NCBI GenBank assembly: GCA_919902965.1
Contig: CAKKSJ010000439.1
Coordinates: forward strand, 1-15,813
Reading direction: 5' to 3'
DNA: 15,813 bases
DNA from: Burkholderiales bacterium
Lineage (GTDB): Bacteria; Pseudomonadota; Gammaproteobacteria; Burkholderiales; SG8-39
A program made the position numbers and the translations under genes. The notes beneath the pieces are model-generated. The model saw nothing but the letters and a program-made list of their open reading frames with translations. It was not told where the DNA came from and made no database searches. Of this stretch, positions 6,672 to 14,371 are shown piece by piece; position 1 is the stretch's first letter; every line of letters begins with the position of its first letter.

Positions 6672-7858
6672 AGCGCGTTTTCTTAACGGTAGCATTGCTG
6701 AGCGCCGCCTTGCTGCTGGCCGGCTGCGGCGGCGGCAGCATGGTCAGCAACACGGTCGATGCCATCAACCCGATGAACTGGTTCGGCAGCCGCAGCGCGG
6801 CGCCGGAGATGGCGCCCTTGCCCGCGCTGGCTCAGTCGGTCGCGGTCAAGACGCTGTGGCAGGCGAACATAGGCAATTCCGGGCAGGCGATATTCGCGCC
6901 CGCGGTGGTGGGGGACAGCGTGTATGCGGCTGCGAGTGACGGTTCGATTTCGCGTCTGGATGCAGTTAGCGGAAGGCAGTTGTGGCGCATCAGTGCCGGG
7001 GAGCGGCTGACCGGCGGGGTCGGTGCGGGCGTGGGCCTGGTAGCCGTAGGCAGTGGCAGGGGCGAGGTACTGGCTTTTGACGGCAGCGGCACCGCGCTAT
7101 GGAAGGCACAGGTCAGCAGCGAAGTGCTGGCCGCGCCGCAGGTGGCCGAAGGTCTGGTCGTGGTACGCAGCGCCGACGGCCGCATATTCGGTCTGGATGC
7201 GAAAGACGGCAAGCGCAAGTGGTATTACCAGCGTTCGACACCTGCGCTGACCGTGCGCTCACCGGTGGGCATCAGCATTTACGACGGTGTGGTCTACGCC
7301 GGCTTTGCCGGAGGCAAGCTGGTCGCAATCAGTCTGGCCAGCGGCGCGGTGCGCTGGGAGGCGACGGTGGCGCTGCCGCGCGGCACAACCGAGCTGGAGC
7401 GGGTCACCGACGTAATCGGGCTACCCGTGGTAGAAGGGCGCGAGGTCTGCGCGGTAGCCTATCAGGGCCGCATCGGCTGCTTTGACATTAGCAATGGCCA
7501 AGCCCTGTGGGGGCGCGAACTGTCGAGCACTTCCGGGCTGGCGCTGGACGTGAGCTACGCTTATGTCAGCGACGATAAAGGCGCTGTTCTTGCGCTGGAC
7601 CGCAGTGGCGGTACCAGTCTGTGGCGGCAGGACAAGCTGCGCCTGCGCAATCTGTCCGCACCCTACGCCTACGGGCGCGAGATCGTGGTCGCCGACATCC
7701 AGGGCTATGTGCATTTTCTCGCCCGCGATTCCGGCGCCTTTATCGGGCGCGCAGCGACGGACGGCAGTCCGGTCAGCACCAATCCGGTCAGATTGCCGAA
7801 CGGCGGCTTCCTGATACAGACCCGCAACGGCGGGCTGTATGCCTTCAGTACCCAATAA
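6668..7858 (+). CDS. bamB: Outer membrane protein assembly factor BamB (lipoprotein)
   Basis: Lipoprotein of the BAM complex, which inserts beta-barrel proteins into the outer membrane; BamB binds BamA. The product has 396 residues. The signal peptide ends in L17-A18-G19-C20, so C20 is the likely lipidated residue. The mature part is an eight-bladed beta-propeller with PQQ-like repeats; blade signatures include SISRLDAVSGRQLWR, RIFGLDAKDGKRKWYYQ, KLVAISLASGAVRWEA and AVLALDRSGGTSLWRQ. The RGTTELERVTDV segment corresponds to the conserved loop involved in BamA contact, although the residue after RVTDV is Ile where I would expect Asp. The GTG start at 6668 gives an ideal signal peptide (MKRVFLTVALLSAALLLAGC) and overlaps the yfgM-like stop. 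Confidence 0.94.
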   Translation: MKRVFLTVALLSAALLLAGCGGGSMVSNTVDAINPMNWFGSRSAAPEMAPLPALAQSVAVKTLWQANIGNSGQAIFAPAVVGDSVYAAASDGSISRLDAVSGRQLWRISAGERLTGGVGAGVGLVAVGSGRGEVLAFDGSGTALWKAQVSSEVLAAPQVAEGLVVVRSADGRIFGLDAKDGKRKWYYQRSTPALTVRSPVGISIYDGVVYAGFAGGKLVAISLASGAVRWEATVALPRGTTELERVTDVIGLPVVEGREVCAVAYQGRIGCFDISNGQALWGRELSSTSGLALDVSYAYVSDDKGAVLALDRSGGTSLWRQDKLRLRNLSAPYAYGREIVVADIQGYVHFLARDSGAFIGRAATDGSPVSTNPVRLPNGGFLIQTRNGGLYAFSTQ

Positions 7859-7951
7859 GCCGCGCGCTCGACGCGAACCCGCTGCCTTGGCCGCGGGAAC
7901 AAGGTTGGAACTCTTTCCAGCGCTGGCGGTATTTCGCCTGATGCGGCAGCC

Positions 7952-9277
7952 ATGAAACCCACGATAGTCATTGTCGGTCGTCCCAACGTAGGCAAATCCA
8001 CGCTGTTCAACCGGTTCACGCGCAGCCGCGATGCGCTCGTTGCCGACAGTCCCGGGCTGACGCGAGATCGGCACTACGGGGAAGGACGGGTGGGTGACCG
8101 GCCGTTTTTCGTGGTCGACACGGGTGGCTTCGAGCCGGTGGCGAAACAGGGCATATTGCACGAGATGGCGAAACAGACCCTGCAGGCGATCGCCGAAGCC
8201 GATGTAATCCTGTTCATGGTCGACGTGCGCCAGGGGCTGGCGGCGCAGGACCGCAACATTGCCGCGTTGTTGCGCAAGACGGGACGGCGTGTCCTGCTCG
8301 CCGTGAACAAGGCGGAAGGCATGAATATCGGTGTGGTCACGGCCGAATTCCACGAACTCGGCTTGGGCCAGCCTTACGCCATTTCGGCCGCCCACGGCGA
8401 AGGGGTGAACGATCTGGTCGATCTGGCGCTCGCCGGGTTTGAGCGTGAATCCGGGGAAGAGCAGGTGGCGGATCATCCGCGCATTGCCATTATCGGTCGC
8501 CCGAACGTCGGCAAATCGACCCTGATCAACAGCCTGCTGGGGGAGAACCGGGTGATCGCATTCGACCAGCCGGGCACCACACGCGACAGCATCGATGTCC
8601 CATTCGAACGCAACGGCAGATGCTATACGCTGATCGATACGGCCGGCCTGCGCCGTCGCGGCCAGGTGTTCGAATCACTGGAGAAGTTTTCCGTCATCAA
8701 GACGCTGCAGTCGGTCGACCAGGCCAACGTGGTGGTGCTGGTGCTGGACGCCCAGGCCGAGATTTCCGACCAGGACGCGCATATCGCGGGCTATGTCGTG
8801 GAGAAGGGGCGCGCGCTGGTGGTCGCCGTCAACAAATGGGACGGCCTGGACGACTACGCGCGCGAGTGCGTCAAGCGCGACCTGGCACGCAAACTTGGAT
8901 TCCTCGGGTTTGCGCGCATGCATTTCATCTCCGCCCTGCAGGGCAGCGGACTGGCGGGCTTGTTGCCCTCCATCGACGAGGCCTACCGGGCCGCCATGAC
9001 CAAGTTGTCGACGCCGCGCCTCACGCGCGTGCTGATTGACGCGGTCGAGCGCCAGCAGCCGCCGCGCAAAGGGCTTATCCGGCCCAAGTTGCGCTATGCC
9101 CACCAGGGTGGTATGAATCCGCCGCTGATCGTGATTCACGGCAATGCGCTCAATGCGGTGCCGGAGAGCTACCGTCGCTATCTGGAGGGGCGTTTTCGCG
9201 AGGAGTTCTCGCTCCAGGGCACGCCCCTGAAAGTGCAGTTCAAGACTTCGACCAATCCCTACTTGAAAAAGCAATAA
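7952..9277 (+). CDS. der: Ribosome assembly GTPase Der (EngA)
   Basis: Essential GTPase acting in maturation of the 50S subunit, 441 residues. Two tandem G domains are visible. The first has GRPNVGKST at 9-17, DTGG at 56-59 and NKAE at 119-122. The second has GRPNVGKST at 182-190, DTAG at 229-232 and NKWD at 294-297. The C-terminal KH-like domain runs from about 355 and includes RYAHQGGMNPPLIVIHGN (381-398), close to the family consensus. The 93-base gap from bamB holds a palindrome (CCAGCGCTGG, 7917-7926) but no clear promoter or terminator. The start has only a weak ribosome binding site; it is set by the universal N-terminus before the first P-loop. Confidence 0.97.
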   Translation: MKPTIVIVGRPNVGKSTLFNRFTRSRDALVADSPGLTRDRHYGEGRVGDRPFFVVDTGGFEPVAKQGILHEMAKQTLQAIAEADVILFMVDVRQGLAAQDRNIAALLRKTGRRVLLAVNKAEGMNIGVVTAEFHELGLGQPYAISAAHGEGVNDLVDLALAGFERESGEEQVADHPRIAIIGRPNVGKSTLINSLLGENRVIAFDQPGTTRDSIDVPFERNGRCYTLIDTAGLRRRGQVFESLEKFSVIKTLQSVDQANVVVLVLDAQAEISDQDAHIAGYVVEKGRALVVAVNKWDGLDDYARECVKRDLARKLGFLGFARMHFISALQGSGLAGLLPSIDEAYRAAMTKLSTPRLTRVLIDAVERQQPPRKGLIRPKLRYAHQGGMNPPLIVIHGNALNAVPESYRRYLEGRFREEFSLQGTPLKVQFKTSTNPYLKKQ

Positions 9278-9301
9278 GGTACCCCAATCTGCATTCGCAG
9301 G

Positions 9302-9330
9302 TGGAAAATGGCAGAGAAATCAATTAAAGT
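9302..9330 (+). promoter_or_regulatory. Candidate promoter of hfq
   Basis: The gap between der and hfq turns AT-rich from about 9304. A -35-like TGGAAA (9302-9307) and a -10-like TAAAGT (9325-9330) each match four of six consensus positions and are 17 bases apart. A dedicated hfq promoter is expected from other bacteria. The match is weak. Confidence 0.3.
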
Positions 9331-9352
9331 GGCAATTCAACAACAAAGCTGT

Positions 9353-9358
9353 GGGAGA
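9353..9358 (+). promoter_or_regulatory. Ribosome binding site that decides the hfq start
   Basis: GGGAGA at 9353-9358 lies four bases before the ATG at 9363. An in-frame GTG at 9351 overlaps this site and would add four residues, so the ATG is preferred. Confidence 0.75.
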
Positions 9359-9362
9359 CACG

Positions 9363-9605
9363 ATGAGCACTAAAGGGCAGTTGTTACAAGACCCGTTTCT
9401 AAACACGCTGCGCAAAGAGCACGTGCCGGTCTCAATCTATCTGGTCAATGGCATCAAGTTGCAAGGCCAGGTCGAATCCTTCGACCAATATGTGGTGTTG
9501 CTGAAGAACACAGTCACGCAAATGGTCTACAAGCACGCGATCTCCACCGTCGTGCCGGCACGCGCGGTCACCATTTCCTACGAACACCCTGCTTCCGACA
9601 ACTGA
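9363..9605 (+). CDS. hfq: RNA chaperone Hfq
   Basis: Hexameric Sm-like protein of 80 residues that helps small RNAs pair with mRNAs. The N-terminal helix carries GQLLQDPFLNTLRKEHVPV. The Sm1 region VPVSIYLVNGIKLQGQVESF and the Sm2 signature YKHAIS (56-61) are intact. Proximal-face RNA-binding residues known from E. coli are kept: Q9, F40, K57 and H58 in this numbering, one higher than in E. coli. The C-terminal tail is short (ISYEHPASDN), which is common in Betaproteobacteria. The gene lies directly before hflX, the classic proteobacterial arrangement. The clear ribosome binding site and AT-rich leader suggest its own promoter, and a GC-rich hairpin follows the stop. Confidence 0.98.
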   Translation: MSTKGQLLQDPFLNTLRKEHVPVSIYLVNGIKLQGQVESFDQYVVLLKNTVTQMVYKHAISTVVPARAVTISYEHPASDN

Positions 9606-9609
9606 GAAA

Positions 9610-9631
9610 CGCCGGCCTGCTGCCGCCGGCG
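9610..9631 (+). other. GC-rich hairpin between hfq and hflX
   Basis: CGCCGGC (9610-9616) and GCCGGCG (9625-9631) form a perfect seven-base stem around an eight-base loop. The stem starts five bases after the hfq stop and ends seven bases before the hflX ATG at 9638. No T-run follows, so it is not a standard intrinsic terminator. It covers the region where the hflX ribosome binding site should be. It could protect the 3' end of an hfq mRNA or damp hflX translation; both are inferences. Confidence 0.55.
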
Positions 9632-9637
9632 CGCGCG

Positions 9638-10789
9638 ATGTCTGAGCGCACCGGGCGCAAGAACGCGGCTGTGCTGGTCGGCCTGGATTTCGGCGCCGAC
9701 GGCTATGGCGAGAGCCTGGAAGAGTTGCGCCTGCTGGTCGAGAGTTCCGGGCTCAAGCCGCTCGCCCTGATCCAGGGCAAGCGGCAGCGACCGGACGCTG
9801 CGCTTTACGCGGGATCGGGCAAGACCGAGGAGATCGCAGCCGCTGTGCGCGAGCACAGCGCGAGCCTGGTGGTGTTCAACCACGAACTTTCCCCGGCGCA
9901 GCAGCGCAATCTGGAGCAAAAGCTGGAATGCCCGGTTCTGGACCGCACCGGCCTGATCCTCGGCATCTTCGCCCAGCGCGCGCGCAGCCACGAGGGCAAA
10001 CTGCAGGTGGAACTGGCGCAACTCGAATATGCCTCCACGCGCCTGGTACGCGGCTGGACCCACCTTGAACGTCAGCGCGGCGGCGGCGGATTTCTCGGCG
10101 GCATGGGCGAGACCCAAATCGAAATCGACCGGCGCCTGATCGGCAAACGCGTCAAGCTGCTCAAGGACAAGCTGGTTCAATTCAAACGCCGCCGCGACGT
10201 GCAGCGCCGCGCGCGGGTGCGCGGCGAGGTGCTTTCGGTATCGCTGGTCGGCTACACCAATGCCGGCAAGTCGACACTGTTCAACCTGCTCACCCGTGCC
10301 GACAGCTACACGGCCGACCAGTTGTTCGCCACGCTCGACACCACGACGCGGCGCATGTACGTGGAAGAGGCGGGCAATCTGGTGTTGTCGGACACGGTGG
10401 GCTTTATCCGCGATCTGCCGCACGGCCTGGTAGCCTCTTTTCGCGCGACACTGGAGGAAACCATACATGCCGATTTACTGCTGCATGTGGTCGACGCTTC
10501 GAGCAGTGTGCGCGATGCGCAGATCGCCGCGGTCAACGCGGTTCTCGCCGAGATCGGCGCGGACGCAATCCCGCAGGTCTTGGTGTGGAACAAAATCGAC
10601 CTGACAGCGCTAATGCCGGGCTTGGAGCGCGACGAGTATGGTAAAATCTGCCGGGTCAGTTTGAGCGCGAAGACGGGCGCCGGCTTGGAAATTCTCAGAA
10701 CTGCTCTGGCCGAAGTCGCGGCCGCGAAAAAGTCCGCAGCAACCAATCTGGAAATGGAGCATTGTCATAAGGATACGTATGTCACTTAA
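9638..10789 (+). CDS. hflX: Ribosome-associated GTPase HflX
   Basis: GTPase of the OBG/HflX group that in E. coli splits stalled or heat-damaged 70S ribosomes. The product has 383 residues. The N-terminal HflX domain (about 10-125) is followed by a glycine-rich helical linker with the family signature ERQRGGGGFLGGMGETQIEID (144-164). The G domain has G1 GYTNAGKST at 205-213, G3 DTVG at 252-255, G4 NKID at 318-321 and G5 SAK at 343-345. The ATG at 9638 is the only suitable start, yet no Shine-Dalgarno sequence precedes it because the space is taken by the hairpin after hfq. The C-terminal coding region overlaps the hflK start by 11 bases, so hflK is probably coupled to it. The short tail after about residue 365 is poorly conserved in type. 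Confidence 0.96.
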   Translation: MSERTGRKNAAVLVGLDFGADGYGESLEELRLLVESSGLKPLALIQGKRQRPDAALYAGSGKTEEIAAAVREHSASLVVFNHELSPAQQRNLEQKLECPVLDRTGLILGIFAQRARSHEGKLQVELAQLEYASTRLVRGWTHLERQRGGGGFLGGMGETQIEIDRRLIGKRVKLLKDKLVQFKRRRDVQRRARVRGEVLSVSLVGYTNAGKSTLFNLLTRADSYTADQLFATLDTTTRRMYVEEAGNLVLSDTVGFIRDLPHGLVASFRATLEETIHADLLLHVVDASSSVRDAQIAAVNAVLAEIGADAIPQVLVWNKIDLTALMPGLERDEYGKICRVSLSAKTGAGLEILRTALAEVAAAKKSAATNLEMEHCHKDTYVT

Positions 10790-11972
10790 TGACCCGCAAT
10801 GGGGCAAGAAAGGCGGGGGCAGTAATCAGGGGCCGCCGGACCTGGACGAGTTATGGCGCAACTTCAATCAGAAGCTGAACGGCATGTTCGGCAAAAGAGG
10901 CGGCGGCGGAGGCCCCTCTTCGGTTCATCCGCCGAGCATGCGCCAGATCAGCGGCGGTGCCGGCCTGCTGGTCGTGCTGGTGCTGGTGGTGTGGCTGGGC
11001 AGCGGCTTCTATACCGTCGATGAGAAGGCGCGCGGCGTGGTATTTACCTTCGGCAAGTATTCCGAAACCACCAGCCCGGGGCTGCGCTGGCGTGTGCCGT
11101 TTCCGTTCCAGACGCAGGAAATCGTGAATCTTTCCTCGGTGCGCACTGTGGAGGTCGGCTACCGCAACAGCGTCCAGACCAAGGTGCCGAAGGAATCGAT
11201 CATGCTCACCGGCGACGAGAACATCATCGATATCCAGTTCGCGGTGCAGTATACGCTGAAGGATCCGCTGGATTACCTGTTCAACAACAAGCGGCCCGAT
11301 GACACCGTGCTGCAGGCGGCCGAGACCGCGTTTCGCGAAGTTGTCGGCGCGAGCAAAATGGACTTTGTCCTGTATGAAGGACGCGAACAGGTCGCGAACG
11401 ACGCGCAGAAACTGATCCAGTCCATTCTGGACCGCTATAAAACCGGCATCGCAATCAGCCGCGTGACCATGCAGAACGCGCAGCCGCCGGAACAGGTGCA
11501 GGCGGCATTCGACGACGCGGTCAAGGCCAAGCAGGACTTGGAGCGGCAGAAAAACGAGGGCCAGGCCTATTTCAACGACGTGGTGCCGAAGGCCAGGGGT
11601 GCGGCCTCGCGCCTGACCGAAGAGGCGCAGGGCTACCGCCAGCGCGTGCTTGCCAACGCCGAGGGTGAGGCCAGCCGCTTCAAGCAGGTGCTCACCGAAT
11701 ACAGCAAAGCACCGCAGGTGACACGCGACCGCATGTATATCGAAACGCTGCAGCAGATCATGAGCAACACCAGCAAAATCCTGCTCGACGCCAAGAGCGG
11801 CGGCAATCTGCTCTACCTGCCGCTGGACAAAATCATGCAGATGTCAGGCGGTGCGCTGGCGGGAGCGACGACCCCGTCCGGTCAGTCGTTGGTCGAGCCG
11901 ACGTCAAATCCCAATTCCGCGGCACGTTCGCGCGACGCGCTGCGTGACCGACAAAGAGAGAGCCGGCCATGA
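10779..11972 (+). CDS. hflK: FtsH protease modulator HflK
   Basis: Membrane protein of 397 residues that with HflC forms a large cage around the FtsH protease and limits its access to membrane substrates. The N-terminus is glycine-rich and hydrophilic (KKGGGSNQGPPDLDELWRNF, then KRGGGGG). One transmembrane helix lies at about 57-77. The SPFH/prohibitin domain starts at about 78 (YTVDEKARGVVFTFGKYSET) and is followed by a long charged coiled-coil stretch around 245-310. The C-terminal segment is rich in Ser, Pro and Arg. The ATG lies inside the hflX 3' end (11-base overlap) and the stop overlaps the hflC ATG by four bases, in keeping with equal production of the two partners. Confidence 0.95.
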   Translation: MSLNDPQWGKKGGGSNQGPPDLDELWRNFNQKLNGMFGKRGGGGGPSSVHPPSMRQISGGAGLLVVLVLVVWLGSGFYTVDEKARGVVFTFGKYSETTSPGLRWRVPFPFQTQEIVNLSSVRTVEVGYRNSVQTKVPKESIMLTGDENIIDIQFAVQYTLKDPLDYLFNNKRPDDTVLQAAETAFREVVGASKMDFVLYEGREQVANDAQKLIQSILDRYKTGIAISRVTMQNAQPPEQVQAAFDDAVKAKQDLERQKNEGQAYFNDVVPKARGAASRLTEEAQGYRQRVLANAEGEASRFKQVLTEYSKAPQVTRDRMYIETLQQIMSNTSKILLDAKSGGNLLYLPLDKIMQMSGGALAGATTPSGQSLVEPTSNPNSAARSRDALRDRQRESRP

Positions 11973-12847
11973 CGAACAACCGCATGGGAATCCTGCTTGC
12001 CTTTGCCCTGGCTGTAGCGGCACTGACGGGGATGACGCTTTTCACCGTGGACCAGCGCGAGCGCGCCATCGTGTTCCAGTTGGGTGAGGTAAAGGAGGTC
12101 ATTGCGACCCCGGGGCTTCATTTCAAGTGGCCGTTCATCCAGAACGTGCGCTTCTTCGACGCGCGTATCCTCACGATGGATACGCCCGACGCGGAGCGCT
12201 ATATCACTTCTGAGAAGAAGAACCTGCTGGTGGATACCTTCGTGAAATGGCGGATCAACGACGCGCGCCAGTACTACAAGAGCGTAGGCGACGAAGTGCA
12301 GGCGCAGACGCGCATCTCACAGACCGTCAACGCGACGCTGCGCGAGGAGTTCGGCAAGCATACAGTGCAGGAAGTGGTGTCTGAGGATCGCGACGTGATC
12401 ATGAAAGTCGTGCGCGAGCGTGCCAACCTGGACGCCAAGCAGATCGGGGTCGAAATTATCGACGTGCGCTTGAAGCGCGTGGATCTGCCCCAGGAAGTGA
12501 GCGACTCGGTGTACAAACGCATGGACGCAGAGCGAAAAAGCGTCGCCAACCAGTTGCGCTCGGAAGGCTCGGCCGCATCCGAGCGCATTCGCGCCGAGGC
12601 GGACAAGGAACGCGAGGTGATCATTGCCAACGCCTACAAGGACGCGCAGCGCATCAAAGGTGAGGGCGATGCGAAAGCGGCTGCGGCGTACGCCCAGGCC
12701 TACGGCCAGGACTCGGAGTTTTACGCTTTTTATCGCAGCCTCGAAGCCTACCGCTCGAGTTTCAAGGACCGCAGCGATGTGCTGGTGCTGGAGCCCAACT
12801 CAGACTTCTTCAAGTACCTCAAGGGCCCTGGCAAAGGCGGCAAGTAG
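11969..12847 (+). CDS. hflC: FtsH protease modulator HflC
   Basis: Partner of HflK in the membrane complex that regulates FtsH, 292 residues. A signal-anchor helix at about 6-26 precedes the SPFH domain, which opens with FTVDQRERAIVFQLGEVKEV and has the typical TPGLHFKWPFIQNVRFFDAR. Family hallmarks include ILTMDTPDAERYITSEKKNL, FVKWRINDARQYY and the alanine/arginine-rich coiled coil SERIRAEADKEREVIIANAY. The C-terminus keeps YRSLEAYRSSF and LVLEPNSDFFKYL. The ATGA overlap with hflK sets the start. A gap of only 17 bases leads to the small DUF2065 gene. Confidence 0.96.
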   Translation: MTNNRMGILLAFALAVAALTGMTLFTVDQRERAIVFQLGEVKEVIATPGLHFKWPFIQNVRFFDARILTMDTPDAERYITSEKKNLLVDTFVKWRINDARQYYKSVGDEVQAQTRISQTVNATLREEFGKHTVQEVVSEDRDVIMKVVRERANLDAKQIGVEIIDVRLKRVDLPQEVSDSVYKRMDAERKSVANQLRSEGSAASERIRAEADKEREVIIANAYKDAQRIKGEGDAKAAAAYAQAYGQDSEFYAFYRSLEAYRSSFKDRSDVLVLEPNSDFFKYLKGPGKGGK

Positions 12848-12864
12848 CGTTCACGGGAGTGCCG

Positions 12865-13050
12865 GTGGCAAGCACTTTCCTCTTGGCGTTTGCGCTGATG
12901 TTGGTGATCGAGGGCGTACTGCCGTTCCTTTTTCCGGCGCAGTGGCGTGAGACCTTTCGCCGCATCACCCAGTTTAGCGACGGGCAGATTCGCTTTTTCG
13001 GCCTGACGTCGATGATCGCAGGTTTGTTGCTGCTGTTATTTGCGAAGTGA
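12865..13050 (+). CDS. Small membrane protein of the DUF2065 (YjeT) family
   Basis: A 61-residue protein with two hydrophobic helices (about 2-22 and 43-60) joined by a polar, arginine-containing loop. The pattern LxLVIEGVLPFLFPAQWRE and the ending FGLTSMIAGLLLLLF match the DUF2065/YjeT family, whose members sit next to hflC in many Proteobacteria; their function is not established. Two GTG starts are possible. The GTG at 12859 overlaps GGGAG (12855-12859), whereas the GTG at 12865 has that site five bases upstream, so 12865 is preferred. Its place after hflKC hints at a link with the FtsH-HflKC complex, which is inference only. Confidence 0.8.
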   Translation: MASTFLLAFALMLVIEGVLPFLFPAQWRETFRRITQFSDGQIRFFGLTSMIAGLLLLLFAK

Positions 13051-13141
13051 GCAAGTGAGGAGCAAGGCGTGAAGTGCGATACCGAATGCATGGCCGGGGC
13101 TGCTCATCTCGCTGCGTGCTTCCAGAACCCTGCGATATTTC

Positions 13142-14287
13142 ATGCGTAACTGGGTATTACCCGAATACCTCGAGGACATCCTGCCGCCGGAAGCGCGCCG
13201 CATAGAGTCCTTGCGCGCGCGGCTGTTGGAGCTGTTCCGCGTGCATGGCTACGAGCTGGTCATGCCGCCCCTGCTCGAGTACACCGAGTCGCTGCTGACC
13301 GGCACCGGCCACGATATGGATCTGCGCACCTTCAAGCTGGTGGACCAGCTGTCCGGACGCACCATGGGCCTCAGGGCCGATATTACGCCGCAGGTGGCGC
13401 GCATTGACGCGCATTTGCTCAATCGCAAGGGCGTGACCCGGCTTTGTTACTGTGGTTCGGTGCTGCATACCTTGCCTGCCGGACTGAGCGCAACACGCGA
13501 GCCCCTGCAGATCGGCGCCGAGATCTATGGACATGCCGGCATCGAGAGCGACCTGGAAATCCAGCGGCTGCTGGAACAAGCGCTGAAGCTTTGCAAGCTG
13601 CCCGACGCGCGTCTGGACATCGGCCATGTGGCGGTGTTCCGCACGCTGGCGCAGCGCGGCCGCGCCAGCGTGGAGCTGGAAGCCGATTTGTTCGCCGCGC
13701 TGCAGGCCAAGGATGTTTCTGCCCTGAAAACCCTGGTCAAAAGCCTGGACAAGACGACGCGCGGCGCGATCCTGCTGTTGCCGGAACTTTACGGCGGACG
13801 CGAAGTGATTGCGCGCGCCCGGCGCGCGCTGCCCAAGCATGCGCAGATCACGCGCGCGCTTGCCGATCTCGAGCGCCTGTCGGCCATGGAAGAGCTTCCG
13901 GTAAGCATAGATCTCGCCGATTTGCGCGGCTATCATTATCACAGTGGCGTCGCGTTCGCGGCTTATTGCGCCAGGCTGCCCAATGCGATTGCCCTGGGCG
14001 GTCGCTACGACGGCGTTGGCAAGGCGTTCGGGCGGGCCCGGCCGGCGACCGGCTTTACGCTTTATCTGCAGGAGCTGGCGCGTTTGGCACCCGCCGAACC
14101 GGTTTCTGGCTGCATACAGGCGCCGCGGGTAGACGATCCGGCACTCGATGCGGCGATGGCGAGCCTGCGCAGCGCGGGCGAAATGGTGATACAAGATCTG
14201 CCTGGACATGAGGACGCGCGCGACGAAGGGCGCTGCGCGCGAAGACTCGTCAGGCAGAAAGGCAAATGGCAGGTGAGACCAAACTGA
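13142..14287 (+). CDS. hisZ: ATP phosphoribosyltransferase regulatory subunit HisZ
   Basis: Paralogue of the histidyl-tRNA synthetase catalytic core that activates the short form of HisG in the first step of histidine synthesis. It has 381 residues and begins with NWVLPEYLEDILPPEARRIE. Core parts include LRTFKLVDQLSGRTMGLRAD (61-80), GLRADITPQVARID (76-89) and GGRYDGVGKAFGRARPATGF (286-305). The synthetase motif RGLDYY is replaced by RGYHYHSG (262-269), and the anticodon-binding domain is missing, so it is not a second HisS. The 91-base gap before it shows no promoter or good ribosome binding site, and no in-frame ATG lies upstream in the gap. Its presence predicts a short HisG elsewhere in the genome. 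Downstream lies the structured leader of purA. Confidence 0.94.
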   Translation: MRNWVLPEYLEDILPPEARRIESLRARLLELFRVHGYELVMPPLLEYTESLLTGTGHDMDLRTFKLVDQLSGRTMGLRADITPQVARIDAHLLNRKGVTRLCYCGSVLHTLPAGLSATREPLQIGAEIYGHAGIESDLEIQRLLEQALKLCKLPDARLDIGHVAVFRTLAQRGRASVELEADLFAALQAKDVSALKTLVKSLDKTTRGAILLLPELYGGREVIARARRALPKHAQITRALADLERLSAMEELPVSIDLADLRGYHYHSGVAFAAYCARLPNAIALGGRYDGVGKAFGRARPATGFTLYLQELARLAPAEPVSGCIQAPRVDDPALDAAMASLRSAGEMVIQDLPGHEDARDEGRCARRLVRQKGKWQVRPN

Positions 14288-14371
14288 GCTTGCGAACCGA
14301 CCCGGGCCGGCCAGGATACTGCCGGTACGACAGTTCGCGGCATACCTAATTTTCTTTTTTTTGGAACGAGC
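14288..14371 (+). promoter_or_regulatory. Structured hisZ-purA spacer with T-rich run
   Basis: Several stems can form. An outer one pairs GCGAAC (14292-14297) with GTTCGC (14333-14338), enclosing CCGGC (14307-14311) with GCCGG (14321-14325). An alternative pairs TGCCG (14320-14324) with CGGCA (14338-14342). The alternative shares bases with both others, so the two folds exclude each other. A 13-base run with twelve T residues (14350-14362) follows, and a GGAACGAG ribosome binding site (14363-14370) lies next to the purA ATG. This may be a terminator or attenuator. The distance of the stems from the T-run (7-11 bases) is longer than in a standard intrinsic terminator. Confidence 0.4.

Noticed and set aside
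9285..9300. CTGC-ATTC-GCAG hairpin as a terminator of der
   Set aside because: The stem has only four base pairs and no T-run follows.
14290..14320. Promoter for purA made of TTGCGA and GATACT
   Set aside because: The spacing is 19 bases and each box matches only four of six positions, inside a strongly GC-rich stem region; too weak to list.
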